Below are positions 10,493 through 18,310 of a stretch of 64,000 nt of DNA, piece after piece. Origin of the DNA: DAOMNO01 sp035443885 (GTDB lineage: Bacteria > Planctomycetota > Phycisphaerae > Phycisphaerales > SM1A02); the NCBI GenBank assembly GCA_035443885.1, contig DAOMNO010000002.1:1-64000 (forward strand). Direction: 5' to 3'. Both the position numbers and the translations under genes were made by a program. Under the pieces are notes generated by a model, which was given only the letters and a program-made list of their open reading frames with translations, was not told where the DNA came from and searched no databases. The first letter of the stretch is position 1, and every line of letters starts with the position of its first letter.

Positions 10493-11830
10493 ATGATCCT
10501 GCTTCCTGTAACGATTCTCTGGAACGCCACGCTCAGTCTGGCCCATGCTGCGCCGGCACAGGACGCCGACACGACCTCCGACGAAACGCCACCCGTGAGC
10601 GGCGCCGAGGCAGATTCGGCAGTCGAGCCGGACCCCGACATTTTGACGTACCTCGGCCCCATCTGGGAGCACAATAACTGGCTCAACTGGACGATGCTGT
10701 TCATCGCCATCTTCTTGGGGCTTGTTGCTGGGAAGATCGCGCAATTCATTCTGCACGGAGCAGAGACCCGACTGGCTGCACGCGGCTGGGAGCTTCGTGG
10801 CATCATCTTCCGAAGCGCCGCGGCACCCGCCAGCTTGGGATTGTTCACACTCGCGCTGCGTTTTGGCTTGAACTGGGTCAATCTCGGACCGCGCATTGAA
10901 GAGCACATTCCCAACAGCGTCGAGATCTTTGCAAACAAAATCCTACAGTTTCTGTTCATCCTGGCGATCGGCTGGTTCATCTACAACCTTGTCGATCTGG
11001 TGGACCTGAGCCTGCGCCGCGTTACGGAATCGCGGGGCAGGCTGGCCATGCAGCTTGTGCCGCTGATTCGCAAAGCGCTGCGCATCTTCGTTGTTGTCAT
11101 CTTCGTTCTCTTCATCGCGCAGAACGTCTTTGAGGTGAACATCACCGCATGGCTTGCCGGCCTCGGTATCGCAGGCCTTGCCGTCTCACTTGCAGCACAG
11201 GATTCCATCAAAAACCTGTTCGGTTCGATCACCGTGCTGCTGGATAAGCCGTTTGCCGTTGGCGACCGCATCAGCTTCAACGGCGCAGATGGCTTTGTAG
11301 AAGAAATCGGCTTCCGCTCCACGAAGCTGAGAACCTTTAACGGCCACCTCATCACCGTCCCGAACATGAAGTTCATCGATGGGCAGGTTGAAAACGTAAC
11401 GGCAAGACCGTTCATCCGTCGCGCGATCAACGTTACCATCACCTACGACACGCCGCCGGAAAAGATCGAGCTGGCGGTCAAGATCATCAAAGATTTGCTG
11501 GCAGAGCGGGAGTTTGCCGAACCGTTCAATCTTGAAGAAAGACCCCCTCGCATCTTCTTCAATGATTTCAATGCGGACAGCCTGAACATCTCCGTTGCGT
11601 ACTGGTACTTCCTCAAACCGGAGAGTAAAGAAGGTGCGGGCGATGCGCGCGACTGGTGGACGTACATGGCCCACGCAGAGAAGTTCAATCATCGCCTCTT
11701 CAGCGCGTACGCCGAAGCTGGTATTGACTTCGCCTTCCCGACGCAGACGGTCTATCTCGCGGGCGATCCCGATCGGCAACTCACGCTGAAACTCCTGAAC
11801 GACAGCAGCGACAGCAAGAACCCCGGTTGA
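10493..11830 (+). CDS. MscS-family mechanosensitive ion channel
   Basis: About 445 aa. A signal peptide-like start (ATLSLAHAAPAQ) is followed by an acidic stretch, several membrane helices (about residues 60-230) and the MscS core. The pore helix region reads AGLGIAGLAVSLAAQDSIKN, then LFGSITVLLDKPFAVGDRI and the beta domain VEEIGFRSTKLRTFNGHLITVPN. These channels open under membrane tension and release solutes during hypo-osmotic shock. It is longer than E. coli MscS (286 aa) because of extra N-terminal helices. ATG 10493 is preferred; a TTG at 10472 adds seven residues. The upstream lipoprotein ends 75 nt before it. Confidence 0.9.
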   Translation: MILLPVTILWNATLSLAHAAPAQDADTTSDETPPVSGAEADSAVEPDPDILTYLGPIWEHNNWLNWTMLFIAIFLGLVAGKIAQFILHGAETRLAARGWELRGIIFRSAAAPASLGLFTLALRFGLNWVNLGPRIEEHIPNSVEIFANKILQFLFILAIGWFIYNLVDLVDLSLRRVTESRGRLAMQLVPLIRKALRIFVVVIFVLFIAQNVFEVNITAWLAGLGIAGLAVSLAAQDSIKNLFGSITVLLDKPFAVGDRISFNGADGFVEEIGFRSTKLRTFNGHLITVPNMKFIDGQVENVTARPFIRRAINVTITYDTPPEKIELAVKIIKDLLAEREFAEPFNLEERPPRIFFNDFNADSLNISVAYWYFLKPESKEGAGDARDWWTYMAHAEKFNHRLFSAYAEAGIDFAFPTQTVYLAGDPDRQLTLKLLNDSSDSKNPG

Positions 11831-11843
11831 CAAAGATCGCAAC

Positions 11844-13151
11844 TCAGCGTCGCAGGAAATCGCACACCGGCAAGAGGAGTTCATGCCGCCAGCCTTGGCA
11901 CAATCGGGAGCCCGGCAACGAGGTGGGGTCTGCGACCAGTGTGCGCAGGCACGTCGAAAGTTCTTTTTTACTGGTTACCAGCGATGGTGCAATAGCCACT
12001 TGAGCACATCGCTCCTGCACCATGTGCCAGACTTCCTCAACGCGATTGCGATGTTCAGCGGATTCGGGAGCAGGCTGTGCATCCGACCCGTTGGGCATCT
12101 GCGCTTCTAAAATAGTCTTCGTCTCTCGAAGGATGGCCTCGCCGTACATTCGCTTGAATGGGCGAGGCAGTCCGCGCACACCATCCAGATCGGCGAGTGA
12201 GCGCATCGGCGATTTCGCCATGAATACAAGAATGCCGTCCTTCAGCAAGGCACGCGGGGGCGCGTTCTCTTTCGCTGCTGCCTCTTCACGCAGCCCAAGT
12301 AAGACGCGCAGGATGGCCTGCTGACGCGGCGTGAGTGACTCTGCACCTCGCACACGAACGCGCTGCTTGGCCGCGTCGAAAACATATAGCGACGAATCTG
12401 AAAGTGATGCGAATTCCTGCTTTGCCCAACCAAGCATCCCTGTGTCCGACAACTTCTCGGTTAAACACGCATGAAGCAGGGGCAGATACCGCACGTCATT
12501 GGCTGCATACTGCATCTGCACGCGAGAAAGTGGGCGCCGATCCCATTGGCTGAACTTCAGTCCATGACCAAGATCGGCGTTCGTCATCGCTGTAACGAGT
12601 TTGCCAAGTGCCATCGGGTATGCAAAGCCCACGAATCCCGCTGCAATCTGCGTGTCATAGACGCCGCGCGGTACGCGACCAAGATGCCTGACAACCGGTT
12701 CCAAATCCTGCTGCCCTGCATGAACGATCTTCTCGATCGATTCATCCGCCAGAAGTTCCCAGAATGGCATCAGCTCGTCAGTGTTTCCTTTGGCGCCATC
12801 GCGATGACTGGAGCGCGACTTGCCGATGATGAGTGGGTCGATGAGAAACACACGCTCCGCGGTTGCAACCTGAATCACACAGAGATTGGGGTAATACGTG
12901 TGTTCACCGATAAACTCGCTGTCGTATCCGAATCGCCCGACTTCTCGCAAATACGCGATAACATCACGCAGCGCATCCGCAGTGGTCACCATCTCTGGCT
13001 CGCCTTGCGGCACGAGCGGATGATCCAGCACTGCAGGAACGGCGGCTTCGTGCGCGAAAGCATGTGCATCGTCATGGCTCTTCTGCCGATGACGGCTTCG
13101 ATACCCGCTCCAACGCGACTTTCCCCTTCCTGAGCCAGCATCCTCAGCCAT
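11844..13151 (-). CDS. rnd: Ribonuclease D (3'-5' exoribonuclease with HRDC domain)
   Basis: About 435 aa. The DEDDy exonuclease motifs are present: YDSEFIGEHTY (ExoI, Asp and Glu), HAGQQDLEPVVRHLG (ExoII, Asp) and YAANDVRYL (ExoIII, Tyr and Asp). An HRDC region follows (LTPRQQAILRVLLGLREEAA and later helices). RNase D trims 3' ends of tRNA precursors and other small RNAs. The N-terminal ~50 residues are basic and not part of the domain. GGAGG six nt upstream of the ATG supports this start. The gene converges with mscS (13 nt apart) and diverges from holA. Confidence 0.9.
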   Translation of the reverse strand: MAEDAGSGRGKSRWSGYRSRHRQKSHDDAHAFAHEAAVPAVLDHPLVPQGEPEMVTTADALRDVIAYLREVGRFGYDSEFIGEHTYYPNLCVIQVATAERVFLIDPLIIGKSRSSHRDGAKGNTDELMPFWELLADESIEKIVHAGQQDLEPVVRHLGRVPRGVYDTQIAAGFVGFAYPMALGKLVTAMTNADLGHGLKFSQWDRRPLSRVQMQYAANDVRYLPLLHACLTEKLSDTGMLGWAKQEFASLSDSSLYVFDAAKQRVRVRGAESLTPRQQAILRVLLGLREEAAAKENAPPRALLKDGILVFMAKSPMRSLADLDGVRGLPRPFKRMYGEAILRETKTILEAQMPNGSDAQPAPESAEHRNRVEEVWHMVQERCAQVAIAPSLVTSKKELSTCLRTLVADPTSLPGSRLCQGWRHELLLPVCDFLRR

Positions 13152-13361
13152 GCAGAGCCTCCGGGTTTCCCGAAACGTATCACCCTGAAGGCTTGGGACC
13201 GCGGAAAGAGATGGCGGGCGGCGGAGCCTCTACAGGCGTTGGGAATCTACGATAGTAAATTCGTCGCTGAAGAGCAAGCATCAAATCGCAGCGAACTGAT
13301 CTGCATCGGTCACCATGTTGTCAGTCTGAGCGAAGAGCCGTCCCATGCTTACAATGCATCC

Positions 13362-14441
13362 ATGGCGACCCGGCCCGGAAAGACATCACGATCATCAGAC
13401 CGCTCGGCTACGCCTTCCAAAGGCGCGAACGGCGAAAAATTCTCTGTTGATCATTCCATGCGAATCATCGTCCTTGCGGGCAAGGATACATTTCAGATCG
13501 CCTCGCGCACCCAAGAGATCATTGACACACTTGAAGACAAGTTCGGCGAGATTGAGCGGTTTTCGTATGACGGTGAAACCGCTGCGCTTGCGGATGTGCT
13601 GGATGAACTGCGCAGCTATGGTTTGATTCAGCGGCACAAGCTGGTCATTCTGGACAAGGCAGAAGAGTTCCTCGCTGCGGATGACCGTCGCCGCCCTGCG
13701 ATGGAAGCCTACGCCGCCGCTCCTGTCGAAGACGCAACGCTACTCATGCGGGCGGAAACGTGGCGAGCGGGAAAGCTCGACAAGGCCATCACGCAAGTCG
13801 GAGCGATCTTCAAGGTCGAACCGATCGATGAAGTTCGCGCGGTGGGCTGGTGTGTCAAACGATGTGAAAAACGTCATGAGGCCACAATGAGCCGCGAGGC
13901 TGCAGAGCGGCTCGTTGCGCTTATTGGCGCCGATCTTGGTCGCCTTGATATGGAAATCAGCAAACTCGCTTCCTTTGTCGGCGGCGGCGGCAACATCACC
14001 CCACGCGAGGTTGCTCAGCTCGTCGGGCTTTCGCGCGAGGATGAAGTCTGGTCGATTCAATCGCCGATCGCTGCCGGTGACAGGAAAGCGACGATCACGA
14101 TGCTGCACGACATGATGACGCTTTCTCGACAGCCTGAAGGCACACGCACATTGATTTCATGGGCTGTGTGCGATCTCCTGCGCAAAATTCACGCGGCGGC
14201 ACATCTCCTGCGGCAAGGTGTTCAACCCTTTCAAGCTGCAAAGCAGATCAAACTATGGGGCGAAAGCTCGCAGCCAATACTTGAAGCCGCCAAACGAACC
14301 GAGCCTGCCGTACTCGCAGCGTTGCTGGACGACGCTATTCGCATGGACGCGAACAGCAAGAGCGGCTTGGGCGATGCCATGCGCAGTCTTGAAGTTCTCG
14401 CCCTGCGAATTGCCGATACTATGGGGCGGCCCCGGTCATAG
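13362..14441 (+). CDS. holA: DNA polymerase III subunit delta
   Basis: About 359 aa. The block MRIIVLAGKDTFQIASRTQEI begins the N-terminal AAA+-like domain of the clamp-loader delta subunit. The later regions TLLMRAETWRAGKLDKAI, AAERLVALIGADLGRLDMEISKL and the C-terminal LLRKIHAAAHLLRQG match HolA order and length. Delta opens the beta sliding clamp. No Walker A is expected and none is seen. The start is ATG 13362 (MATRPGKTSRSS) or the ATG just before RIIVLAG. There is no SD, but TACAAT at 13350-13355 is six nt upstream of ATG 13362, suggesting a leaderless transcript. Confidence 0.85.
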   Translation: MATRPGKTSRSSDRSATPSKGANGEKFSVDHSMRIIVLAGKDTFQIASRTQEIIDTLEDKFGEIERFSYDGETAALADVLDELRSYGLIQRHKLVILDKAEEFLAADDRRRPAMEAYAAAPVEDATLLMRAETWRAGKLDKAITQVGAIFKVEPIDEVRAVGWCVKRCEKRHEATMSREAAERLVALIGADLGRLDMEISKLASFVGGGGNITPREVAQLVGLSREDEVWSIQSPIAAGDRKATITMLHDMMTLSRQPEGTRTLISWAVCDLLRKIHAAAHLLRQGVQPFQAAKQIKLWGESSQPILEAAKRTEPAVLAALLDDAIRMDANSKSGLGDAMRSLEVLALRIADTMGRPRS

Positions 14442-14506
14442 CGACTCCAGGATGATCGGGATCGGCAGCGGTTCGGAGAACCGCTCAAACTCTGCAGGAG
14501 GCAGAC

Positions 14507-15661
14507 ATGCGCTCGTTGATTCATTTCGCCACCCTTCCGTCATTGCTCGCTTTCGCCGCCCTCACCTCATGCGGCGGCGCACGAACGACCTCGCTCAACA
14601 CCGATAAACCTTCGCCGGTCCGAACAGACGCGGCGGATGCGCCATCAATGGGCCTCGCGGAGCTTGCCCAGCGCGATATCGATGCGTTCCTTGCGCGCAA
14701 GTCGCAGATCGAAGGCGAAGGCGTATCGACCGCCCTAGGCGCACCGGCCTCGCGAGAAATCATCTGGCATCGCCCCGCTTCGCCGGAGCGTGCCCACACC
14801 ATCGCCTTGCCCGGTTCACTTGACGCAATACCGAATCCGGTGCTTTACACCACGACGACGCCTGTGCCTGAAGTGCGTGAAGAACCCACTTCAGACGGTC
14901 TCTCGCCCGAACCTGTTGCCAGCTCACTCGATCGCGACCGTCTGCGGGAGCTGCTGATCGAACTCTCGAAGGAGTTGTATCGCGACGCAGCGTACTCCGA
15001 TACGCCGTTGCGAGAGCTGCTCCTGATTGCTGCCACGACGATCGTTCGTCCAGACCGTGCGCTCTCTCCGGATGCGATTCCCGGACTCACCGAACGAGAA
15101 CGGGAGCTGCTTGCTTCATTCCAGCAGTTCTTCGGCGAGGTTGGCCGCAGGCTTGATGGCAAGCGTGGTACCGACGAAACCCTGCGAGAAGCTGTCGATC
15201 TGCTGCGAGCAGCTCTGCACACCGAGCCGCGCCTGATGCTCGACACGGTCGCGCTCTGCACGCGCGTCGGTGGGTTCGGCGACTACGACCCATTCAACAA
15301 ATACGCTTTCCTCGCCCACTCAGAGCAGAAGGCAATCGTGTATCTCGAAATCGCCAACTTCACGAGCGAACTGAACGCGAAGAATGAATGGGTGACAGAG
15401 CTTTCGCAGCAGATCACGATCTATAGCGATCGCGATGGTATTCCAGTCTGGCGCGAAGACTGGCAAACCGCCGTGGATGTTACGAAGAATCGCCGCAACG
15501 ATTTCTTCGTTGTGCAGATCATCACTCTGCCGAAAGCGCTCAGCGTCGGAAAGTACCAACTGAAAGTCCGCGTCCGCGATGAAAAATCCAAAGCTGAGGC
15601 GGAAGGGACCATCCACTTCGAACTGGTTGCCGACCCGAAGATGGCTGCGACCGTTCGATAA
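14507..15661 (+). CDS. Putative lipoprotein, unknown function
   Basis: 384 aa. The signal sequence ends in a lipobox (ALTSC, Cys about 22) and is followed by a low-complexity Ser/Thr/Pro-rich linker (about 25-140), a helical, charged middle (DRDRLRELLIELSKELYRD onwards) and a beta-rich C-terminus. The C-terminus contains FNKYAFLAHSEQKAIVYLEI and GKYQLKVRVRD, reminiscent of a small Ig-like or carbohydrate-type sandwich. GGAGG lies 8 nt before the ATG. It follows holA by 65 nt, with a small hairpin (AGCGGTTC/GAACCGCT) between. I do not recognise the family. Confidence 0.75.
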   Translation: MRSLIHFATLPSLLAFAALTSCGGARTTSLNTDKPSPVRTDAADAPSMGLAELAQRDIDAFLARKSQIEGEGVSTALGAPASREIIWHRPASPERAHTIALPGSLDAIPNPVLYTTTTPVPEVREEPTSDGLSPEPVASSLDRDRLRELLIELSKELYRDAAYSDTPLRELLLIAATTIVRPDRALSPDAIPGLTERERELLASFQQFFGEVGRRLDGKRGTDETLREAVDLLRAALHTEPRLMLDTVALCTRVGGFGDYDPFNKYAFLAHSEQKAIVYLEIANFTSELNAKNEWVTELSQQITIYSDRDGIPVWREDWQTAVDVTKNRRNDFFVVQIITLPKALSVGKYQLKVRVRDEKSKAEAEGTIHFELVADPKMAATVR

Positions 15662-15702
15662 AATCAAAAAGAACAGCGGATGCCAGTAACTGGCATCCGC
15701 TG
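15661..15702 (-). terminator. Rho-independent terminator for the minus-strand exported-protein gene
   Basis: A perfect inverted repeat, CAGCGGATGCCAGT with ACTGGCATCCGCTG (15674-15702), is followed on the minus strand by TTCTTTTTGATTT. It lies between convergent genes. Only the minus-strand side has the T-tract. Confidence 0.85.
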
Positions 15703-15729
15703 CAATTGATGAGCGTAACTCCGTTCGGA

Positions 15730-16674
15730 TCAGAATGGGCACCCAAGCTCATTGGAGGCTTCCATGAGGTTTTTGGTCGCTTCATACTGACCACTGTCGA
15801 ATGCATTCTGGAAAGCCTGGATCACCTGAGCAGGCGTGCTGAACAGCGCATCGGGATTCACTGCCGGGCTAGCAGCGTTCAGCAATGCCGCAGTAGCGTG
15901 GCGCATAAGAGCATTGAGCTTGCCCCCGCCCAGCTTGACCGCTTCGAGCAGCGTGGGATTGCCCGGCACATCACGACCAAATACGCCTTCGAACAGCGTG
16001 TTCGGGGTGTACGGCGCGGGGTAATTATGGAAGTGATGCGGCTGCTTCCAATACCCCGGCGTGCAGCCGGAGAAACCTGCAAGGGATGGGATGGGGCCGA
16101 GAAGCCCCTTAGCTCCACCGACAAATGATGTTGAGAAATCGCCGGTAAAGGTCGTTTGCTCTGCGGTCAGCACCAGGCCGAGATCCTTCCCATTGAACAG
16201 TGGTGCAAGTTCGCCACCGGTCAACGTGAAGCGGAAGTCGAAGATCGCGGTCGAATCGGCTGACTTCTCATATCCGAATGCGACAATTTCGCCGGTCAGG
16301 AGAACACCCGCATAGTCGATTGAGCCGTCGCCGTTCGCATCGACTTGACCAATAACAATCAGGTCTTCGTCTGGATGGCCGCCGAGGAGCATCGCGTCAT
16401 TACCGATCTGGATGTCCACCGTCAGAATGCGTGACGCCGGATTGCCCGTTGGGAAAACGAGGCGAGGTGGATCGGTCGGTGAAAAACGAATTGCCAGTGG
16501 CGAGGAATCGATGGAGAACCAATGACTCGCGGCAGAATAGTTTGTTCCACCCTGATCGGTCGTCACGACAGAAGGAAAGCCCAAGAGTGAGCCGATTCCA
16601 AGGAGATTTGCCATGGCGCCGGACGTAAACCCGGCAATGCCGCACGCTGCGAGAATGTATAACTGCTTTCGCAT
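15730..16674 (-). CDS. Exported protein with a CTPGYWK motif, unknown function
   Basis: 314 aa. A signal peptide (ending near AMANL) is followed by a beta-rich domain containing FTLTGGELAPLFNGKDLGL (about residues 150-170). That block resembles the domain of the neighbouring PEP-CTERM-like protein. From about residue 204 there is the motif GCTPGYWKQPHHFHNYP, seen in various exported bacterial proteins, and then a helical C-terminus rich in Ala/Asn/Leu. Five Asp/Asn residues in the QVDANGDGSIDYAG stretch (about 110-123) look like a calcium-binding loop. Start ATG 16674 has AAAGG eight nt upstream. Function unknown; surface or periplasmic location is inferred from the signal peptide. Confidence 0.7.
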   Translation of the reverse strand: MRKQLYILAACGIAGFTSGAMANLLGIGSLLGFPSVVTTDQGGTNYSAASHWFSIDSSPLAIRFSPTDPPRLVFPTGNPASRILTVDIQIGNDAMLLGGHPDEDLIVIGQVDANGDGSIDYAGVLLTGEIVAFGYEKSADSTAIFDFRFTLTGGELAPLFNGKDLGLVLTAEQTTFTGDFSTSFVGGAKGLLGPIPSLAGFSGCTPGYWKQPHHFHNYPAPYTPNTLFEGVFGRDVPGNPTLLEAVKLGGGKLNALMRHATAALLNAASPAVNPDALFSTPAQVIQAFQNAFDSGQYEATKNLMEASNELGCPF

Positions 16675-16712
16675 ATTGCAACCTTTCTCTCAAAGAGAGA
16701 TTACTGATATCC

Positions 16713-16739
16713 AGTGTATTTTGATACAACATGCGGCAA
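16713..16739 (-). promoter_or_regulatory. Possible promoter for the CTPGYWK gene
   Basis: On the minus strand TACACT (16718-16713) has TTGCCG (16739-16734) 15 nt upstream. The spacer is short, so this is a tentative call. It lies about 38 nt before the start codon. Confidence 0.35.
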
Positions 16740-16765
16740 GCCGTGGCCGCATCAAGCGATTTGAC

Positions 16766-17377
16766 TCATGAACGACGACGGCGTGCGATCAGGCCGATCG
16801 CCGCGAGCAACGGCAGTGCAGCCGGAGCGGGAATCGGAGCGGTATCCGAAACGCCGAACCCGAAGCCGGGGATGCCACCATTGTTGTTGAACGACTGACC
16901 CCAGTTGCCATTGAATGTACTCCCAACAGCATTGAGGATCACGCCGAAGAGAGAGCCAACTCCACCGTATGCGGGCGCGAGATCGCCGCCGGTTACCTCA
17001 AAGACGAACTCAAAGAGGTCGCCGCCGCCTGGCATGAAGCCGAAGGCCTGGAGGTTGCCGGTCAGCAGATTCATGCCGAAGCCGCCCACGTTGCCCGTGA
17101 TGGCAAGCAGACCGCCGAGGGCGTTGCCGGAGTTGTCGATTGTCGCAGTGATCGCGAAGCCGCCGTTGGTGATGGCGTTGTTGACGCCGTCGAACATGCT
17201 CAGCGCAAAGCCTGTCGCAGCAAACTGCTGCGTGCCTGCGTTGTAGGTCACGTCAATGAATCCGGACGTGATGTCCGGCGAAGGCTCCAACGTCAGATTC
17301 AACAGACTGCCCTGCGTTACTGCGGTGCATGCCGACGCAGCAACAGCCGCCCACACCATATTCATTCTCTGGCTCAT
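16766..17377 (-). CDS. Exported protein with PEP-CTERM-like C-terminal sorting tail
   Basis: About 203 aa. A signal peptide (VWAAVAASACTAVTQG) is followed by a Gly/Asn/Phe-rich beta domain with EVTGGDLAPAYGGVGSLFG, which resembles the domain of the adjacent upstream-strand protein. The C-terminus IPAPAALPLLAAIGLIARRRRS has the Pro-rich motif, hydrophobic helix and Arg cluster of PEP-CTERM-type sorting signals, in the PAPAALPLL form common in Phycisphaerae. In that system an exosortase cleaves and anchors the protein; none is in this window. Start ATG 17377 has GGAG five nt upstream; the frame opens 22 codons earlier, but that part holds the -10 region. Confidence 0.75.
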   Translation of the reverse strand: MSQRMNMVWAAVAASACTAVTQGSLLNLTLEPSPDITSGFIDVTYNAGTQQFAATGFALSMFDGVNNAITNGGFAITATIDNSGNALGGLLAITGNVGGFGMNLLTGNLQAFGFMPGGGDLFEFVFEVTGGDLAPAYGGVGSLFGVILNAVGSTFNGNWGQSFNNNGGIPGFGFGVSDTAPIPAPAALPLLAAIGLIARRRRS

Positions 17378-17442
17378 CTTTTCTCCTACCTCAACTCGTG
17401 AGATTGCAAGTGATTCCGGTGTTTCCAGCACCAGTCCGCGCA

Positions 17443-17471
17443 AGTATCACACGGTATGTACGGAGTGTCAA
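17443..17471 (-). promoter_or_regulatory. sigma70-type promoter for the PEP-CTERM-like gene
   Basis: On the minus strand TTGACA (17471-17466), a 17-nt spacer and GATACT (17448-17443), the latter preceded by TG. The predicted leader is about 60 nt. Confidence 0.7.
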
Positions 17472-17606
17472 GACAAATTCAGTTCGGACTTGATTATAGG
17501 ACTCTGATCGTTCGTAACTGGCCACGTGATCGTTCTGGGGCTGACAGCGCTAACGTGCCCTTCATAGCTTGACAGTTGCTCTCCAATCCATGTGCCCGGC
17601 TTACCG

Positions 17607-17615
17607 TGCTATACT
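17607..17615 (+). promoter_or_regulatory. Extended -10 promoter of tRNA-Gly
   Basis: TGCTATACT is an extended -10 element 16 nt before the mature tRNA. No good -35 is seen at 17 nt. Confidence 0.55.
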
Positions 17616-17631
17616 GAGCCTCGTCACCCTT

Positions 17632-17704
17632 GCGGGTGTAACTCAATTGGTAGAGTGTCAGCCTTCCAAGCTGAATGTTGCCGGTTCGAGCCCGGTCACC
17701 CGCT
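17632..17704 (+). tRNA. tRNA-Gly, anticodon TCC
   Basis: The acceptor stem GCGGGTG pairs with CACCCGC. The D-loop is AACTCAATTGGTAGAGT, the anticodon arm CAGCCTTCCAAGCTG gives anticodon TCC, and the T-arm is CCGGTTCGAGCCCGG. The cloverleaf is complete with discriminator T and no encoded CCA. It reads GGA and by wobble GGG codons. Confidence 0.96.
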
Positions 17705-17727
17705 TTTCTCACCCTATAAGCCGCTTT

Positions 17728-17758
17728 TTGACCACGATCAAGGTCGTTTCTGTACACT
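17728..17758 (+). promoter_or_regulatory. Promoter predicting a leaderless mRNA
   Basis: TTGACC (17728-17733), a 19-nt spacer and TACACT (17753-17758) are followed after 7 nt by the start codon at 17766. Transcription should begin at or next to the A of the ATG. Confidence 0.65.
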
Positions 17759-17765
17759 ACGATCG

Positions 17766-18224
17766 ATGTACGAAAGCAGCATTGCCTACAACCCACACCG
17801 TATTCATGCCGCCGCAATCTACTGCAGTGACGGCCGTGTGGGTGAGCATTTTGACGACTTCCTTCAGAACGGATTGGGCCTTCCACGCTACGACCGGGTC
17901 GCCCTGCCAGGCGGGCCAGCATGCCTTGCGGGTCATACCGAGGCCCATGTTCATGAATCCGGCGTCGTCGATGAACTCAAGTTCCTTGTGGATGTCCACG
18001 AACTGGAGCGTGTCGTCCTGATCGCTCACCAAGGCTGCGCGTTCTATTCCACGCGACTGAACCTGCCTGAGCCGTTCCTAGAGCATCAGCAGCGCATCGA
18101 CCTGCTCAAGGCTGCGACCTTTATTCGCCGGATTACAGGTATCGATGCAGTCGATGCGTTCTTTGCAAGGCGATCTGCCGATCAGATTCTCTTTGAGCCG
18201 GTTGCACTGCCGCCACGCGATTGA
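17766..18224 (+). CDS. Small beta-carbonic-anhydrase-like protein
   Basis: About 152 aa. Near residue 18 the motif AIYCSDGRVGEHF gives the Cys and the Asp-Arg dyad of the beta-class carbonic anhydrase fold (CxDxR). Near residue 90 VVLIAHQGCAFY supplies the HxxC zinc ligands. The order and spacing fit the family, but the protein is short, and the usual loop between them is replaced by ALPGGPACLAG. Carbonic anhydrases interconvert CO2 and bicarbonate using zinc; activity here is an inference. The frame is open upstream to 17592 but would run through the tRNA gene, so ATG 17766 is the start. There is no SD. Confidence 0.65.
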   Translation: MYESSIAYNPHRIHAAAIYCSDGRVGEHFDDFLQNGLGLPRYDRVALPGGPACLAGHTEAHVHESGVVDELKFLVDVHELERVVLIAHQGCAFYSTRLNLPEPFLEHQQRIDLLKAATFIRRITGIDAVDAFFARRSADQILFEPVALPPRD

Positions 18225-18310
18225 CGACAACGTGAAATGGAGATGGAGACGATGCCTCTCGCGCATCGCCCGGCTATAGTAATTCTTTGGCTTCGCAAGG
18301 AGTGCTCGTG

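Noticed and set aside
17592..17765. N-terminal extension of the beta-CA-like gene
   Set aside because: It would run through the tRNA-Gly gene and the promoter; ATG 17766 fits the domain start.
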